Source of the DNA: Sinorhizobium arboris LMG 14919
GTDB taxonomy: Bacteria > Pseudomonadota > Alphaproteobacteria > Rhizobiales > Rhizobiaceae
Reading direction: 5' to 3'
DNA length: 64,000 nucleotides
NCBI RefSeq assembly: GCF_000427465.1
Contig: NZ_ATYB01000009.1
Coordinates: 496,001-560,000, forward strand
Part shown: in pieces, positions 44,082 to 54,678 of the stretch
Layout: each line of letters opens with the position of its first letter
Position numbering within the stretch: position 1 is the first letter of the stretch
Translations under genes and position numbers: made by a program
Notes under the pieces: model-generated
The model's database searches: none
Seen by the model: the letters and a program-made list of their open reading frames with translations, nothing else
What the model was told of the DNA's origin: nothing

Positions 44082-45284
44082 TCAATGTCTCCCGGATCGA
44101 TGGGAATCGGCAGAAACGACGACACGTATGGGTGGTTCGGCACATTCTACACGGTTCCTGCCTGCAGCCTTGGCGACATAAAGGGCCTCATCGGCCCGCC
44201 GCATCGCCGCGTCTAACGACTCGCCCGCCGCTGCCGCAGAAACGCCGAAGCTAGCCGTGACCGCAACTCCTGGAAGACCGTCGATCCGCTTCGACGCAAG
44301 CGCCGCACGCATTCCGTTGGCTATTACACGCGCATCGGCCAATCCGACGCTCGGGATAAATATGGCGAACTCCTCGCCGCCAATGCGGCCCGCCACCGCG
44401 CGGCTAGGCATCAGATCAGCCAGGACGCGCGAAAACGCTCGGATGACTTCGTCACCGGTATGGTGACCATAAGCGTCGTTCACGAGTTTGAACCGATCAA
44501 TGTCCGCAAGGATCAGCGCGCCGGGGTCACGATCATTCAGATCACGCAGGAAAGGCGCAACACGACCCGCAAACCCGCGTCGATTGCAAAGACCCGAAAG
44601 AACGTCGATCTCGGAACTGGCGCGTGCTTCGTCGACGAGATCTTTTATCATGACGCCAAGCATCGCGACGCCGGCGCCGACAATCAACACTGCGCCGAGC
44701 GCCTGCGAAATCAGCGCGAAGGGGCTTTGAAGATAGTCTGCCGCCGTGGCGCCGGACCCGGCAGCGATTGCTGCATAGATCTTCACGAGAAAATAAAACG
44801 CGCTCAGCGTCAGCAGCCAGAAGAGGATCCTGTCCGCGTAGGACCTGCGCCCGGATCTGATGATCACCGAGGCGGACCAGGCCTGGATCAGGAAGAACGG
44901 CATTTGGTAGAAGAAGGCGTGCTGCAGCGTCCCGCGTGGAAAGTCGTAGATCAACAGATCAATGACGACCGAACCGATGAAAAAGGCTGCAAGTTGCGAC
45001 GGTCTTGCCGGCACCCCATAAAAGAGCCCGAGGCCAAAACGCAGGAGACTGAAACCGGCGAGGACGCTTGCAAAGGCGCCAACAGCAAACAGCATTGGCA
45101 CCGGCGTAAACGGCAGGACGGCTTCGAAAATCGCCGACAGCGAGGCGACGCCGAAACCCGCGGCGCACCAGACGGCGGGTCGTCCCAACCGACTCCTCGC
45201 CGCGATCATCAGAAAGGCAGCCACGAAGATTTGGGCAATGATGAAATTCACCGCCAGAAGTGAAATTGCGCCGCCCATCGGCAA
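44082..45284 (-). CDS. Diguanylate cyclase, membrane-anchored GGDEF protein
   Basis: 400 aa. About six TM helices span 1-215 with no recognised sensor motif. The GGDEF domain (about 222-385) has an intact active site written GGEEF at 302-306 and the DRFKLVND magnesium and guanine region near 263. The inhibitory RxxD site expected five residues before GGEEF is not present (PSRA there), so product inhibition is unlikely. It makes cyclic di-GMP. Placed inside the denitrification island, it may couple respiration to biofilm or motility; that is inference. Confidence 0.9.
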   Translation of the reverse strand: MPMGGAISLLAVNFIIAQIFVAAFLMIAARSRLGRPAVWCAAGFGVASLSAIFEAVLPFTPVPMLFAVGAFASVLAGFSLLRFGLGLFYGVPARPSQLAAFFIGSVVIDLLIYDFPRGTLQHAFFYQMPFFLIQAWSASVIIRSGRRSYADRILFWLLTLSAFYFLVKIYAAIAAGSGATAADYLQSPFALISQALGAVLIVGAGVAMLGVMIKDLVDEARASSEIDVLSGLCNRRGFAGRVAPFLRDLNDRDPGALILADIDRFKLVNDAYGHHTGDEVIRAFSRVLADLMPSRAVAGRIGGEEFAIFIPSVGLADARVIANGMRAALASKRIDGLPGVAVTASFGVSAAAAGESLDAAMRRADEALYVAKAAGRNRVECAEPPIRVVVSADSHRSGRH

Positions 45285-45372
45285 AATCCAAGATACGCAT
45301 GTGAGAACATCTGGTCCGCGATCCTGCTTCGCAGCCTGGGAGGCACATTAGTGATGGCGCACGAAGAAATCA

Positions 45373-46584
45373 TTAAGAGATCGAACGGCGCTTGCGCACG
45401 AGGATCGGTCCGTACTCGGCGCAGAAGAGTGCGAAAGCCAAGATCCAAAAGGCGCCAGACGCAGCATATAGGGTGGCCGTCTGCTCAGGAAACATTTCCG
45501 CGAACGGACGCAGCAAGCCGGCGATCACGATCGACGCATAGGAGGTGACGGTCGTGCGCGACGCAGTGAGCGGGTGTCCCGTGTGGCCGCGGCTTGCCCG
45601 CGTCATTACCGCAAGCATCATCGAAGCGATAGCGCCGACCGTCAGTATGTGCATGACCGCACGCTCCTCAACAACGCCGAGTGCGCTAAAGGCGATTGCG
45701 GCGAAACCCAACGGCACAAAACCGTAAGCCACGTGCAGGACGACGAGCAGCATCTCGGGCCAGGTTGCCCAGCCGCGCCAGCGTGCCAGTCGAGCGATAT
45801 GGAAAAGAGCAGCACCAAGCGCGGCAACCGCAGTGATCGGGTGATTGGGAACGAGTGTCCATGCAAACAGGGCGCCGATACCGATGAGAATGGCGATGGT
45901 ATCGAAGCGATTGTAAGGCGCCGGGAAGTCGGTGCGGCCGGAGCGGTTTAGCCAATTGCGCGTGAAGCTTGGAAGGATGCGTCCGCCGACAATGATGATG
46001 AGCACGACATAAGCGGATATACCAAGTCGCATCGCGACCTGGGCATATTCACCTTCAATCACCGTGACATGAAAGCAGGCATTGGCGAGCGACAGCGCCA
46101 GAAGCCCGCCGAGGACTTTCAGATCTTTCCATTTGCGGCCGGCGATCACCTCGCGCGCGCAAATGAAGAGGAGTGCCGGAAGAAACAGACTGTCGATCGC
46201 CGCGGCCGTGGGAAGACCGAGTACCTCCGGCAAGAGAAGCGCTACCCGCCCTGCGCACCAGAGCGCGAACAGTCCGGCGAGGGGCCGGCCAGAGACCGGC
46301 AGGCGGCCTGTCCAGTTCGGCACGGCAGTCAGGAGGAAGCCGGCGAGGACCGCGGGGGCGAAGCCGAACAGCATCTCGTGCGCGTGCCAGTTCGCCGCGC
46401 CGTAGCTGCCGCCAAGTTCGATTGGGCCGGCAAGCGCGGTGATCCACAAGGTCATGGCGACAATCGCCCACAGCGCCGCGCCGAGAAAGAATGGTCTGAA
46501 ACCGTATGAGAAGAGAACCGGGCCGGTCCGCGCGAGACCCCGCGGAACGTGCGCTGGCCGCTCGGCCACTTTTGATCCTTTCAT
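45373..46584 (-). CDS. nnrS: NnrS family haem-copper membrane protein
   Basis: 403 aa with about 12 TM helices. NnrS signatures: [16 protein letters not shown] (about 25-40), [27 protein letters not shown] (parts near 64-90) and a late [25 protein letters not shown]. NnrS proteins bind haem and copper and protect against NO stress. AGGAG precedes the ATG. It diverges from nirK with a box between them, so both respond to the same regulator. Confidence 0.95.
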   Translation of the reverse strand: MKGSKVAERPAHVPRGLARTGPVLFSYGFRPFFLGAALWAIVAMTLWITALAGPIELGGSYGAANWHAHEMLFGFAPAVLAGFLLTAVPNWTGRLPVSGRPLAGLFALWCAGRVALLLPEVLGLPTAAAIDSLFLPALLFICAREVIAGRKWKDLKVLGGLLALSLANACFHVTVIEGEYAQVAMRLGISAYVVLIIIVGGRILPSFTRNWLNRSGRTDFPAPYNRFDTIAILIGIGALFAWTLVPNHPITAVAALGAALFHIARLARWRGWATWPEMLLVVLHVAYGFVPLGFAAIAFSALGVVEERAVMHILTVGAIASMMLAVMTRASRGHTGHPLTASRTTVTSYASIVIAGLLRPFAEMFPEQTATLYAASGAFWILAFALFCAEYGPILVRKRRSIS

Positions 46585-46642
46585 AGTTCAACTCCTGCTG
46601 TTTGGCTCGCACCCTGGTTAACGGCGTTGAACGGGTCGTTCT

Positions 46643-46656
46643 TTGACTCGTGGCAA
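46643..46656. promoter_or_regulatory. NnrR/FixK box between nnrS and nirK
   Basis: TTGACTCGTGGCAA is an inverted repeat with arms TTGAC and GGCAA. It lies between divergent starts at 46584 (nnrS) and 46840 (nirK). At -41.5 the starts would be near 46608 and 46691. Confidence 0.55.
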
Positions 46657-46839
46657 ACAAACTTCACGCAGGCATGCAATGGCGCCCTTGACCGCCAGCC
46701 GCGTGTCGCTCTCGATTGCCAAAATGTCGCACCAGTGGAATTTTGGTATTTGCTCCGCCACAAAGAGCGAGGCCGCAACCCTCCTAGGATCACAAGCGAC
46801 CGGGCGATGTTCGCTCTGTCCTTTTCAAGGAGAGGTTCC

Positions 46840-47970
46840 ATGTCTGAGCTATTCCAGATGACACGCCGCAACATCCTGGCCGGCGCCGCGATTGCCGGCG
46901 CGCTGACGCCGCTCGTTGGCGCGGTGTCGGCGCATGCGGAAGAGGCGGTCGCCAGGACCGCACCGGTTGACGTCGCATCGCTGCCGCGCGTCAAGGCCGA
47001 GCTGGTGAGGCCGCCCTTCGTCCACGCCCATACCCAGAAGGCCGAAGGAGGGCCGAAAGTCGTCGAGTTCACGCTGACGATCGAGGAGAAGAAGATCATC
47101 GTCGACGACCAGGGCACCGAAATCCAGGCCATGACCTTCGATGGATCGGTCCCAGGGCCGATGATGGTCGTCCACCAGGATGACTATGTCGAGGTTACGC
47201 TCGTCAATCCCGAAACGAACCAGTTGCAGCACAACATTGATTTCCATTCGGCGACGGGCGCGCTCGGGGGCGGCGCGCTAACCATCGTCAACCCCGGCGA
47301 GAGCGCGGTTTTGCGCTTCAAGGCAACCAAGGCGGGCGTCTTCGTCTATCATTGCGCACCTCCCGGCATGGTCCCTTGGCACGTCACCTCCGGGATGAAC
47401 GGCGCTATCATGGTGCTGCCGCGAGAGGGCTTGACGGACGGACAGGGCAAGTCGCTCAGCTATGACAAGGTCTACTATATAGGCGAGCAGGATTTTTATG
47501 TGCCGCGCGACGAGAAAGGCAATTTCAAGAAGTACGAGAGTGTCGGCGATGCCTATTCGGATACGCTCGAAGTGATGCGCACGCTGACCCCGACGCACAT
47601 CGTTTTCAATGGAGCGGTGGGGGCGCTCACCGGCGACGACGCGCTGAGGGCCCAGGTCGGTGAGAAGGTTCTGATCGTCCATTCTCAGGCAAACCGGGAC
47701 ACACGGCCGCATCTGATCGGCGGTCACGGCGACTATGTGTGGGCGACCGGCAAGTTCCACAACATTCCCGACCGCGATCAGGAGACCTGGTTCATCCCCG
47801 GCGGTACGGCTGGCGCGGCCCTTTACACCTTCGAACAGCCCGGCATCTACGCCTATGTCAACCACAACCTCATCGAAGCCTTCGAACTCGGCGCGGCTGC
47901 CCATTTCGCAGTGACGGGCGAGTGGAACGACGATCTGATGACCTCGGTGCGCGCGCCTTCGGGCACCTGA
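46840..47970 (+). CDS. nirK: Copper nitrite reductase
   Basis: 376 aa, periplasmic enzyme reducing nitrite to NO. A twin-arginine signal (TRRNILAG, residues 8-15; cleavage near AHAEE) exports it. The type 1 copper site is in [21 protein letters not shown] (Cys, His, Met; parts about 170-190), the type 2 His ligands in [12 protein letters not shown] and later in [11 protein letters not shown]. The ATG at 46840 has AAGGAGAGG; an earlier in-frame start has no signal logic. nirV follows 89 bases later. Confidence 0.97.
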   Translation: MSELFQMTRRNILAGAAIAGALTPLVGAVSAHAEEAVARTAPVDVASLPRVKAELVRPPFVHAHTQKAEGGPKVVEFTLTIEEKKIIVDDQGTEIQAMTFDGSVPGPMMVVHQDDYVEVTLVNPETNQLQHNIDFHSATGALGGGALTIVNPGESAVLRFKATKAGVFVYHCAPPGMVPWHVTSGMNGAIMVLPREGLTDGQGKSLSYDKVYYIGEQDFYVPRDEKGNFKKYESVGDAYSDTLEVMRTLTPTHIVFNGAVGALTGDDALRAQVGEKVLIVHSQANRDTRPHLIGGHGDYVWATGKFHNIPDRDQETWFIPGGTAGAALYTFEQPGIYAYVNHNLIEAFELGAAAHFAVTGEWNDDLMTSVRAPSGT

Positions 47971-48059
47971 GCGCGAGCGGCCGCGTCAGCGCCAGCCCGC
48001 CGGCGCGGCCTCGCCTATTGTTCTGCGGCAGTCGGAAAACAGGTCGCAAGGAGGCCCCC

Positions 48060-48974
48060 ATGGCCGCGCTTTCAGATAGAAGAAAAGTCAGTTCCGTTTC
48101 GCTTCTGGTCCCATCCGTCCTCCTTGTGCTGCTTGCCGGCCTTCTCGCGAAGGAGACCGGTCTGGTGGGCCGCGCGCCAATGGGGGGGAGCCTCGATGAA
48201 CCGGTCGTCGTCACAATGGCACCGCGCGAATTCCGCTACCGGGCCGCCGGGGAGTATTTCAAGAACGGCTATGCCGTTGACGGGCCAATGCTGACCATGC
48301 GCATCACGGCGCCGCTCACGATCATGAAATACCAGGTGACGGCTTCAGACTATGCGCGGTGCGTCGCTGACGCGGCCTGCCCGCCGGCCGAGCCCGAGCA
48401 TTCGCCCTCGGACGCCGACCGGATGCCAGTGACAGGTGTCAGCTACGACGATGCGCAAGCCTATGCCGCGTGGCTCAGCCAGCGCACCGGAGCCGTCTGG
48501 GTGCTGCCCACCGACGAGCAGCTTGCCTTTGCCGCTGGATCGCGCTTTCCGGACGATGCGCTCGGCGTCGACCCGGACAGCAACAATCCAGCCCAGCGCT
48601 GGCTCGCCGATTATTTTCGCGAGGCATCACGCAAGGCCTCGCGCGAGCCTGAGCCGCAGCTTCTCGGACATTTCGGCGAGGGTGAGTTTGGATTGGCCGA
48701 CTTCGCCGGCAACGTCTGGGAATGGACGACGACCTGCAGCCGCCGTGTCAGCCTCGACGAGTCCGGTTCTGTGATGAGCGAGATCTCTTCCTGCGGCATT
48801 TACATTGCCAGTGGGAAACATCGAGCAGCACTGAGTTCCTTTGTCCGCAATCCAAAGGGAGGCGGCTGTGCCGTCGGTGCGCCACCGGATAGCGTGGGCT
48901 TTCGGCTGGTGAGGGATACGCGGTGGTACGCACCTGTGCTGCAGAGGCTGCGGAGCAAGGGTGTTGACGTCTGA
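48060..48974 (+). CDS. nirV: NirV, formylglycine-generating-enzyme-like protein
   Basis: 304 aa with an N-terminal membrane anchor or signal (about 13-30) and a SUMF1/FGE-sulfatase fold (about 60-300). Family segments: PMLTMRITAPLTIMKYQVT, MPVTGVSYDDAQAYAAWLSQRTG and DFAGNVWEWTTTC, ending in SVGFRLVRD. NirV genes follow nirK in rhizobia; the protein is not essential for nitrite reductase in some species, and its chemistry is unknown. Start chosen at 48060, where AAGGAGG precedes the ATG. Confidence 0.92.
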   Translation: MAALSDRRKVSSVSLLVPSVLLVLLAGLLAKETGLVGRAPMGGSLDEPVVVTMAPREFRYRAAGEYFKNGYAVDGPMLTMRITAPLTIMKYQVTASDYARCVADAACPPAEPEHSPSDADRMPVTGVSYDDAQAYAAWLSQRTGAVWVLPTDEQLAFAAGSRFPDDALGVDPDSNNPAQRWLADYFREASRKASREPEPQLLGHFGEGEFGLADFAGNVWEWTTTCSRRVSLDESGSVMSEISSCGIYIASGKHRAALSSFVRNPKGGGCAVGAPPDSVGFRLVRDTRWYAPVLQRLRSKGVDV

Positions 48975-49079
48975 GGGGTGGCCGAAGAAGGCGCGGCTTT
49001 TTTCCCGTTTCCCGGCGTGCTACGACTCACGGCTAGGTGCATGTGAGAGCGTGCGAGGCGCGCCGATTGGAAAGTTGGA

Positions 49080-49775
49080 ATGAAGATCGACCGGAGTGTC
49101 GTGAGATCGCTATCGTTGTTCGACAGGATGAGCGATGCCGATCTGGACAGGCTGCTTGCCCATGCGACCGCGAGGCGCGTGCCGCAGGGTGATGCCGTTT
49201 TCGAGCAGGGCCAGGCAGCCATTCACTTCTTCCTCCTGCTGCATGGCCGGCTGAAAGTCACTCAAGTCACCGAAGACGGTCAACAGATCATCGTTCGCGT
49301 CGTTCATCCGGGCGATCTGTTCGGATTTGCCAAGGCACTGCAGCGTTCAGACTATCCGGGTACAGCCACCGCGGTTACGGAAAGCCTCGCATTGTCCTGG
49401 CCTACGGAGCTTTGGCCGCAGTTCGTCGAGCAGAATCCCCGCCTTGCCGTCAGCACCATGCAAACGATCGGCCAGCGGCTGGAGGAGGCGCATACGCGTA
49501 TCCGTGAAATGTCGACGCAGGAAGTAGAGCGCCGCGTCGCACATGCGGTGCTGCGTCTTTCCCGTCAGGCCGGCAAGCAGGAAGAAGGTGGTATCCGTAT
49601 CGACTTCCCGATTTCGCGCCAGGACATTGCCGAAATGACCGGCACGACGCTGCACACCGTGTCGCGGATATTGAGCGCCTGGGAGCAAAAGGGACTGGTC
49701 GAGGGCGGGCGCCAAAAGCTCATCATTTGCGATCTGGCCGGGTTGGCGCAACTCGCAGATGGTGGGCGGGACTAG
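49080..49775 (+). CDS. nnrR: NnrR, Crp/Fnr-type NO regulator
   Basis: 231 aa. The N-terminal cyclic-nucleotide-binding-like sensor (about 10-130) has no Fe-S cysteines, matching NnrR/DNR rather than Fnr. The C-terminal winged helix (about 150-220) has PISRQDIAEMTGTTLHTVSRIL, whose recognition helix fits TTGNN-N4-NNCAA boxes. NnrR activates nir and nor genes in response to NO. It is on the plus strand downstream of nirV and probably has its own promoter in the 105-base gap. Confidence 0.93.
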   Translation: MKIDRSVVRSLSLFDRMSDADLDRLLAHATARRVPQGDAVFEQGQAAIHFFLLLHGRLKVTQVTEDGQQIIVRVVHPGDLFGFAKALQRSDYPGTATAVTESLALSWPTELWPQFVEQNPRLAVSTMQTIGQRLEEAHTRIREMSTQEVERRVAHAVLRLSRQAGKQEEGGIRIDFPISRQDIAEMTGTTLHTVSRILSAWEQKGLVEGGRQKLIICDLAGLAQLADGGRD

Positions 49776-49954
49776 ACGGGATGAGGAAAAGTATGTGCGG
49801 TTTTCCGCCGGCATCCCGCGTCTCACGTTCATGTTCTCAGGTCGACCCGACCCAAACACATCGTGATCTAGGCACACCACAGAAAAGTGTGCAGCGGATT
49901 TCCGTCCCGAGGCGCAGCTTCGTCGAGTTCGGGAACGCAGCTTCATCCAATTGT

Positions 49955-49968
49955 TTGACAAGCATCAA
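49955..49968. promoter_or_regulatory. FixK/NnrR box upstream of pseudoazurin
   Basis: TTGACAAGCATCAA is a close match to TTGAY-N4-ATCAA, 76 bases upstream of the pseudoazurin GTG; at -41.5 the start would be near 50003. The remainder of 49776-50043 holds no gene. Confidence 0.7.
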
Positions 49969-50043
49969 AGAGACAGCGTCGTATCTGTCGTATCTCCTGG
50001 CGGCAGGAACCAAGCCTGGTTCTGAAGCCAAAGGAGAATTTCC

Positions 50044-50487
50044 GTGCGCATATTCGCAAAGGTCGCTACCGCTGCCGTCACCCTTGCCGTTTTCGCCGGC
50101 AGCGCATACGCCGCCGATTTCGAGGTTCACATGCTCAACAAGGGCTCCGAGGGATCGATGGTCTTCGAACCGGCATTCGTCAGGGTGAGCCCGGGCGACA
50201 GCGTCACCTTCCTTCCGACAGACAAGGGGCACAACGTCGAGACGATCAAGGACATGATCCCTGACGGCGCCAGCCCGTTCAAGAGCAAGATGAACGAGTC
50301 CTATAAGGTGACGTTCGATGTGCCCGGCATTTACGCCGTCAAGTGCGCACCGCATATCGGCATGGGCATGGTCGGCGTCGTCATTGTCGGCGACGCGCCC
50401 GCCAATGTCGAAAAGGTGAAGGCCGGCAAGCTGCCGAAGAAGGCTCAAGAGCGCCTCGATGCCGCTCTCGCGGCCGCCCTTCAGTAA
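50044..50487 (+). CDS. Pseudoazurin
   Basis: 147 aa periplasmic blue copper protein that carries electrons from cytochromes to nitrite or NO reductase. GTG start at 50044 with AAAGGAGAA upstream. Signal peptide 1-23 (cleavage AYAADF). Type 1 copper ligands: His in DKGHNVE (about 62), then CAPHIGMGM (Cys about 100, His 103, Met 108). This matches the azu1/paz gene of S. meliloti pSymA in context. Confidence 0.94.
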   Translation: MRIFAKVATAAVTLAVFAGSAYAADFEVHMLNKGSEGSMVFEPAFVRVSPGDSVTFLPTDKGHNVETIKDMIPDGASPFKSKMNESYKVTFDVPGIYAVKCAPHIGMGMVGVVIVGDAPANVEKVKAGKLPKKAQERLDAALAAALQ

Positions 50488-50629
50488 TGGGCGATTAGCG
50501 GCCACGAAAGGCGGGTCCGGGGACTTTAAGCAGAGTGCGCCGGACCTGTTAGCTCTCCTGCGCCGATATTTCAGGGATATCGAATATAGATAACTGTGTG
50601 TTGGCGTCGGGTTCAAGTATTTCAAGTAA

Positions 50630-50643
50630 TTGACATACGTCAA
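50630..50643. promoter_or_regulatory. Perfect FixK/Fnr-type palindrome upstream of napEFDABC
   Basis: TTGACATACGTCAA is a perfect inverted repeat (TTGAC/GTCAA) in an AT-rich promoter stretch, 100 bases before the napE ATG at 50743; the predicted start is near 50685. Confidence 0.7.
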
Positions 50644-50742
50644 TTCCAGACTTCGAACCGAAGAATTCTCTGAGCCTGTCCCTTTATTTTCCCATTGGAA
50701 GCGCTAGACTTCTGAAGGGCAATCGTCGAGGAGGAATGCCCG

Positions 50743-50928
50743 ATGCCAGATGTCGATCGGACCGCGGCAAGTCCCTTGCGCGCGCGGCGAAGAACCGAGT
50801 TCACGACTTTTCTCGTATTGGCGTTCGGTATCTGGCCGATCGTCGCCGTCGCCGTGGTCGGCGCCTACGGCTTCATCGTCTGGATGTCCCAGTTGATCTT
50901 CGGACCGCCCGGTCCGCCAGCGCATTGA
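50743..50928 (+). CDS. napE: NapE, small nap operon membrane protein
   Basis: 61 aa with one central TM helix (about 24-45; FLVLAFGIWPIVAVAVVGAYG), the standard NapE form, ending in a Pro/Gly-rich tail. GGAGGAAT precedes the ATG. It is the first gene of napEFDABC; its role in periplasmic nitrate reduction is not established. Confidence 0.92.
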   Translation: MPDVDRTAASPLRARRRTEFTTFLVLAFGIWPIVAVAVVGAYGFIVWMSQLIFGPPGPPAH

Positions 50929-50935
50929 GGGCGGG

Positions 50936-51436
50936 ATGGGGGAAAGCGTCTCCTTGTCAAGACGGAGGTTCCTGCGCGGTGGCCGCGAGGGCCGGGCTCA
51001 GCGTGTATGCCCGCCCGGGGTGACGCACGCGAGTCTTGAAGCCTGCACGGGCTGCGGCAGATGCGTCGACGCCTGTCCGACGCACGTCATCCGAATGGTC
51101 GCAGATCGCCCCGCGCTGGACTTCCGCATTGCAGAATGTGTTTTTTGCGGCCGATGCGCGGAACTCTGTCCCGAGCCGGTCTTCGCCGGCCGGCCGCAGC
51201 GCTTTCCACACATCGTAACGATCGGCGAGCGCTGTCTCGCGAAGAACCGTACGGACTGCCAAGCTTGCCGTGACGCCTGTCCGGTGGGGGCCATCCGATT
51301 CCTGCCGCGCAGCGGCGGGCCGTTTCTGCCCGAGCTTGATGAGCACGCGTGCACCGGCTGCGGCGCCTGCATCGCCGTTTGCCCGGTCGACGCCGTCGGG
51401 ATCCAAGGGGTCGAGGGAGAGGTGTCGCATGTCTGA
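50936..51436 (+). CDS. napF: NapF, Fe-S maturation protein for NapA
   Basis: 166 aa ferredoxin-like protein with four [4Fe-4S]-type motifs: CTGCGRCVDACP, CVFCGRCAELCP, CQACRDACP and CTGCGACIAVCP. It acts in the cytoplasm to load the NapA iron-sulfur cluster before export. GTG/ATG ambiguity is slight; ATG 50936 is 8 bases after napE. Its end overlaps napD by 8 bases. Confidence 0.94.
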   Translation: MGESVSLSRRRFLRGGREGRAQRVCPPGVTHASLEACTGCGRCVDACPTHVIRMVADRPALDFRIAECVFCGRCAELCPEPVFAGRPQRFPHIVTIGERCLAKNRTDCQACRDACPVGAIRFLPRSGGPFLPELDEHACTGCGACIAVCPVDAVGIQGVEGEVSHV

Positions 51437-51695
51437 TCCGATTGCGCCCTATCACATATCGAGCGCCGTCGTCTTCGCGAATCCGCATGTCGAGGAGAGC
51501 GTGCTCACTGAGCTCGGCGACATCGGCAATGTCGAGGTTTTCGCACATCAGGACGGCAAGATCGTCGTTACGATCGAGGGAACGAGCACGGGAATGCTCG
51601 GTGAAATCCTGGCACGCATCTCGCTGATCGAGGGCGTGGTGGCAGCCAATATGGTGTTTGAGCATGTCGAAAACGGAGGAGACGATCGGTTATGA
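51429..51695 (+). CDS. napD: NapD, NapA-specific chaperone
   Basis: 88 aa. The NapD family fold with [11 protein letters not shown] near the N-terminus and [21 protein letters not shown] later. NapD binds the twin-arginine signal of NapA and delays export until the cofactor is inserted. ATG 51429 chosen because it begins [12 protein letters not shown], the family start; the longer frame is arginine-rich and lies inside napF. Overlaps both neighbours. Confidence 0.94.
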   Translation: MSDPIAPYHISSAVVFANPHVEESVLTELGDIGNVEVFAHQDGKIVVTIEGTSTGMLGEILARISLIEGVVAANMVFEHVENGGDDRL

Positions 51696-54196
51696 CCGGG
51701 GAACTGACGCGGCGTGATATCCTGAAGGCGCATGCCGCGGGCATTGCCGCGGCGGCGGCAGGCATCGCGCTTCCCGCCGCTGCGCAGCCGGTGCCGGGCG
51801 GTGTCGAGGCGCTTCAGATCAAGTGGTCGAAGGCCCCATGCCGTTTCTGCGGTACGGGCTGCGGGGTCATGGTGGGAGTCAAGGAGGGGCAGGTCGTCGC
51901 CACCCATGGCGATATGCAGGCTGAGGTCAATCGCGGCCTGAACTGCATCAAAGGCTATTTCCTTTCCAAGATCATGTATGGCGCCGATCGGCTGAAGACG
52001 CCGCTCCTGCGCAAGCGCAACGGTGCCTACGCCAAGGAGGGCGAGTTCGAGCCGGTGAGCTGGGACGAGGCCTTCGACGTCATGGCCGAGCAGGCGAAGA
52101 GGGTGCTGAAGGAGAAGGGACCGACGGCCGTGGGTATGTTCGGCTCCGGCCAGTGGACGATCTTCGAGGGTTACGCCGCGACCAAACTGATGCGCGCCGG
52201 GTTCCGCTCCAACAATCTCGACCCCAATGCTCGCCACTGCATGGCCTCGGCGGCCTACGCCTTCATGCGCACCTTCGGCATGGATGAGCCGATGGGGTGC
52301 TATGACGATTTCGAGCATGCGGACGCCTTCGTCCTATGGGGCTCGAACATGGCGGAAATGCACCCGATCCTCTGGACGCGTCTGGCCGACCGGCGGCTTG
52401 GGCACGAACATGTGAAGGTGGCGGTGCTCTCGACCTTCACACATCGCAGCATGGATATCGCCGATATCCCGATTGTCTTCAAACCCGGCACGGATCTCGC
52501 GATCCTCAATTACATAGCCAATCACATCATTCAGACCGGCCGCGTGAACGAGGAGTTCGTCAGGAAGCACACGACCTTCATGGCCGGCGCGACCGATATC
52601 GGCTATGGCCTGAGGCCCGACGATCCGCTCGAGGTCAAGGCGAAGAACGCCAAGGATGCGGCGAAGATGACGCCGAGCGATTTCGAAAGCTTCAAGTCTT
52701 TCGTTTCGGAATACACGCTCGACAAGACGGTGGAACTGACGGGCGTCGAAGCCGGGTTTCTCGAACAATTGGCCGACCTTTATGCCGATCCCAACCGCAA
52801 GGTCATGTCGCTCTGGACCATGGGCTTCAATCAGCATGTGCGTGGCGTCTGGGTCAACCACATGGTCTACAACCTCCACCTCCTGACCGGGAAGATATCG
52901 GAACCCGGCAACAGCCCTTTCTCGCTGACGGGGCAGCCTTCGGCCTGCGGAACGGCCCGCGAGGTCGGCACCTTCGCTCACCGGCTCCCGGCAGACATGA
53001 CGGTCACCAATCCGGAACACCGGAAGCATGCCGAGGAGATCTGGCGCGTACCCCACGGCATCATCCCGGAAAAGCCGGGCTATCATGCCGTCGAGCAGGA
53101 CCGGATGCTGAAGGACGGCAAGCTCAATTTCTATTGGGTGCAGGTCAACAATAATGTTCAGGCCGCCCCCAACACCAGCAACGAGACCTATCAGGGCTAT
53201 CGCAATCCGGACAACTTTATCGTCGTGTCGGATGTCTACCCGACCATCACGGCGATGAGCGCCGACCTCATCCTGCCGGCCGCGATGTGGGTGGAGAAGG
53301 AGGGCGCCTATGGCAATGCCGAGCGGCGAACGCATGTGTGGCACCAGCTCGTCGATGCGCCAGGCGAGGCGCGCTCCGATCTCTGGCAGATGCTCGAGTT
53401 CTCCAAGCGCTTCACCACCGATGAGGTCTGGCCGCCCGAGATCCTCGACGCCAATCCCGGCTATCGGGGGAAAAGCCTCTACGACGTGCTTTTCAAGAAC
53501 GGCAATGTCGATCGTTTCCCGGCAAGCGAAATCAATAGGGAGTATGCCAACCGTGAGGCCGAAGCCTTCGGCTTCTATGTCCAGAAGGGCCTATTCGAGG
53601 AATATGCCGCCTTCGGACGCGGCCACGGTCACGACCTCGCGCCGTATGACCGCTATCATGAGGAACGCGGACTGCGCTGGCCCGTTGTTGACGGCAAGGA
53701 GACGCGCTGGCGCTACCGCGAGGATTATGATCCCTATGTGAAACCGGGAGAGGGCGTGAAGTTCTATGGCCGTCCCGATGGCAGGGCGGTCATTCTCGCG
53801 GTTCCCTACGAGGCTCCGGCGGAGTCTCCGGACGACGAATATAACATCTGGCTCGTTACAGGTCGCGTACTCGAGCACTGGCATTCGGGTTCGATGACCA
53901 TGCGTGTGCCGGAACTCTACAAGGCCTTCCCCGGCGCGGTCTGTTTCATGAATGCCGGTGACGCCCGCGATCGCGGCATTAACCAGGGCGCCGAAGTGCG
54001 GATCGTTTCCCGCCGCGGCGAGATTCGCGCTCGCGTCGAAACACGCGGGCGCAACCGCATGCCTCCGGGGGTCATCTTCGTGCCCTGGTTCGACGCCAGC
54101 CGGTTGATCAACAAGGTAACGTTGGACGCGACCGATCCCATCTCCAAACAGACGGATTTCAAAAAATGCGCGGTCAAAATCGTCTCGGTCGCATGA
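51692..54196 (+). CDS. napA: Periplasmic nitrate reductase catalytic subunit
   Basis: 834 aa molybdenum enzyme reducing nitrate to nitrite in the periplasm. Twin-arginine signal [12 protein letters not shown] (about 6-17). [4Fe-4S] motif [11 protein letters not shown] with the fourth Cys in GLNCIKGYF (about 50-90). The molybdenum Cys is in NARHCMASA (about 183). Bis-MGD domains follow to the end. It takes electrons from NapB. Overlaps napD by 4 bases. Confidence 0.98.
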   Translation: MTGELTRRDILKAHAAGIAAAAAGIALPAAAQPVPGGVEALQIKWSKAPCRFCGTGCGVMVGVKEGQVVATHGDMQAEVNRGLNCIKGYFLSKIMYGADRLKTPLLRKRNGAYAKEGEFEPVSWDEAFDVMAEQAKRVLKEKGPTAVGMFGSGQWTIFEGYAATKLMRAGFRSNNLDPNARHCMASAAYAFMRTFGMDEPMGCYDDFEHADAFVLWGSNMAEMHPILWTRLADRRLGHEHVKVAVLSTFTHRSMDIADIPIVFKPGTDLAILNYIANHIIQTGRVNEEFVRKHTTFMAGATDIGYGLRPDDPLEVKAKNAKDAAKMTPSDFESFKSFVSEYTLDKTVELTGVEAGFLEQLADLYADPNRKVMSLWTMGFNQHVRGVWVNHMVYNLHLLTGKISEPGNSPFSLTGQPSACGTAREVGTFAHRLPADMTVTNPEHRKHAEEIWRVPHGIIPEKPGYHAVEQDRMLKDGKLNFYWVQVNNNVQAAPNTSNETYQGYRNPDNFIVVSDVYPTITAMSADLILPAAMWVEKEGAYGNAERRTHVWHQLVDAPGEARSDLWQMLEFSKRFTTDEVWPPEILDANPGYRGKSLYDVLFKNGNVDRFPASEINREYANREAEAFGFYVQKGLFEEYAAFGRGHGHDLAPYDRYHEERGLRWPVVDGKETRWRYREDYDPYVKPGEGVKFYGRPDGRAVILAVPYEAPAESPDDEYNIWLVTGRVLEHWHSGSMTMRVPELYKAFPGAVCFMNAGDARDRGINQGAEVRIVSRRGEIRARVETRGRNRMPPGVIFVPWFDASRLINKVTLDATDPISKQTDFKKCAVKIVSVA

Positions 54197-54675
54197 TGAG
54201 AAGCCCCGGATCAATGCTCGCTGCGCTGCTGGCGATCGTGCTCATCGCAACGGGGGCCATTGCCCAGATGCTTCCGGGGGAACGGGTCCCGGCACTCTCC
54301 GGGCCGCCACAGGAGATGGGCGAGGTGGAGGCGCGGCCGATTCCGAAATGGGTCGTCGACGACGTCCGCAAGGAGCGCGCATATCCCGATCAGCCGCCGG
54401 TCATCCCGCATTCGATCGAAGGATATCAGCTTTCGGTCAACACCAACCGGTGTCTTTCCTGCCACAAGCGCGAACTGACGCAGGAATCGGGCGCGCCGAT
54501 GATAAGCGTCACGCATTACATGACGAGGGAGGGCCAGATGCTCGCCGACGTTTCGCCGCGGCGCTATTTCTGCACGGCCTGCCACGTGCCCCAGGCGGAT
54601 GTGCGTCCGCTTGTCGGCAATACCTTCAAGGACATGAGCGAGATGGGCGTCAAGCAGGCAGGGGGGAGCGAGTAG
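54193..54675 (+). CDS. napB: NapB, diheme cytochrome c subunit of nitrate reductase
   Basis: 160 aa with a signal peptide (about 1-25, cleavage near GAIAQ) and two haem motifs, CLSCH (about 90) and CTACH (about 129). It passes electrons from NapC to NapA. The ATG at 54193 overlaps the napA stop; an earlier in-frame ATG at 54166 would overlap napA more and weakens the signal. Confidence 0.95.
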   Translation: MMRSPGSMLAALLAIVLIATGAIAQMLPGERVPALSGPPQEMGEVEARPIPKWVVDDVRKERAYPDQPPVIPHSIEGYQLSVNTNRCLSCHKRELTQESGAPMISVTHYMTREGQMLADVSPRRYFCTACHVPQADVRPLVGNTFKDMSEMGVKQAGGSE

Positions 54676-54678
54676 GTC

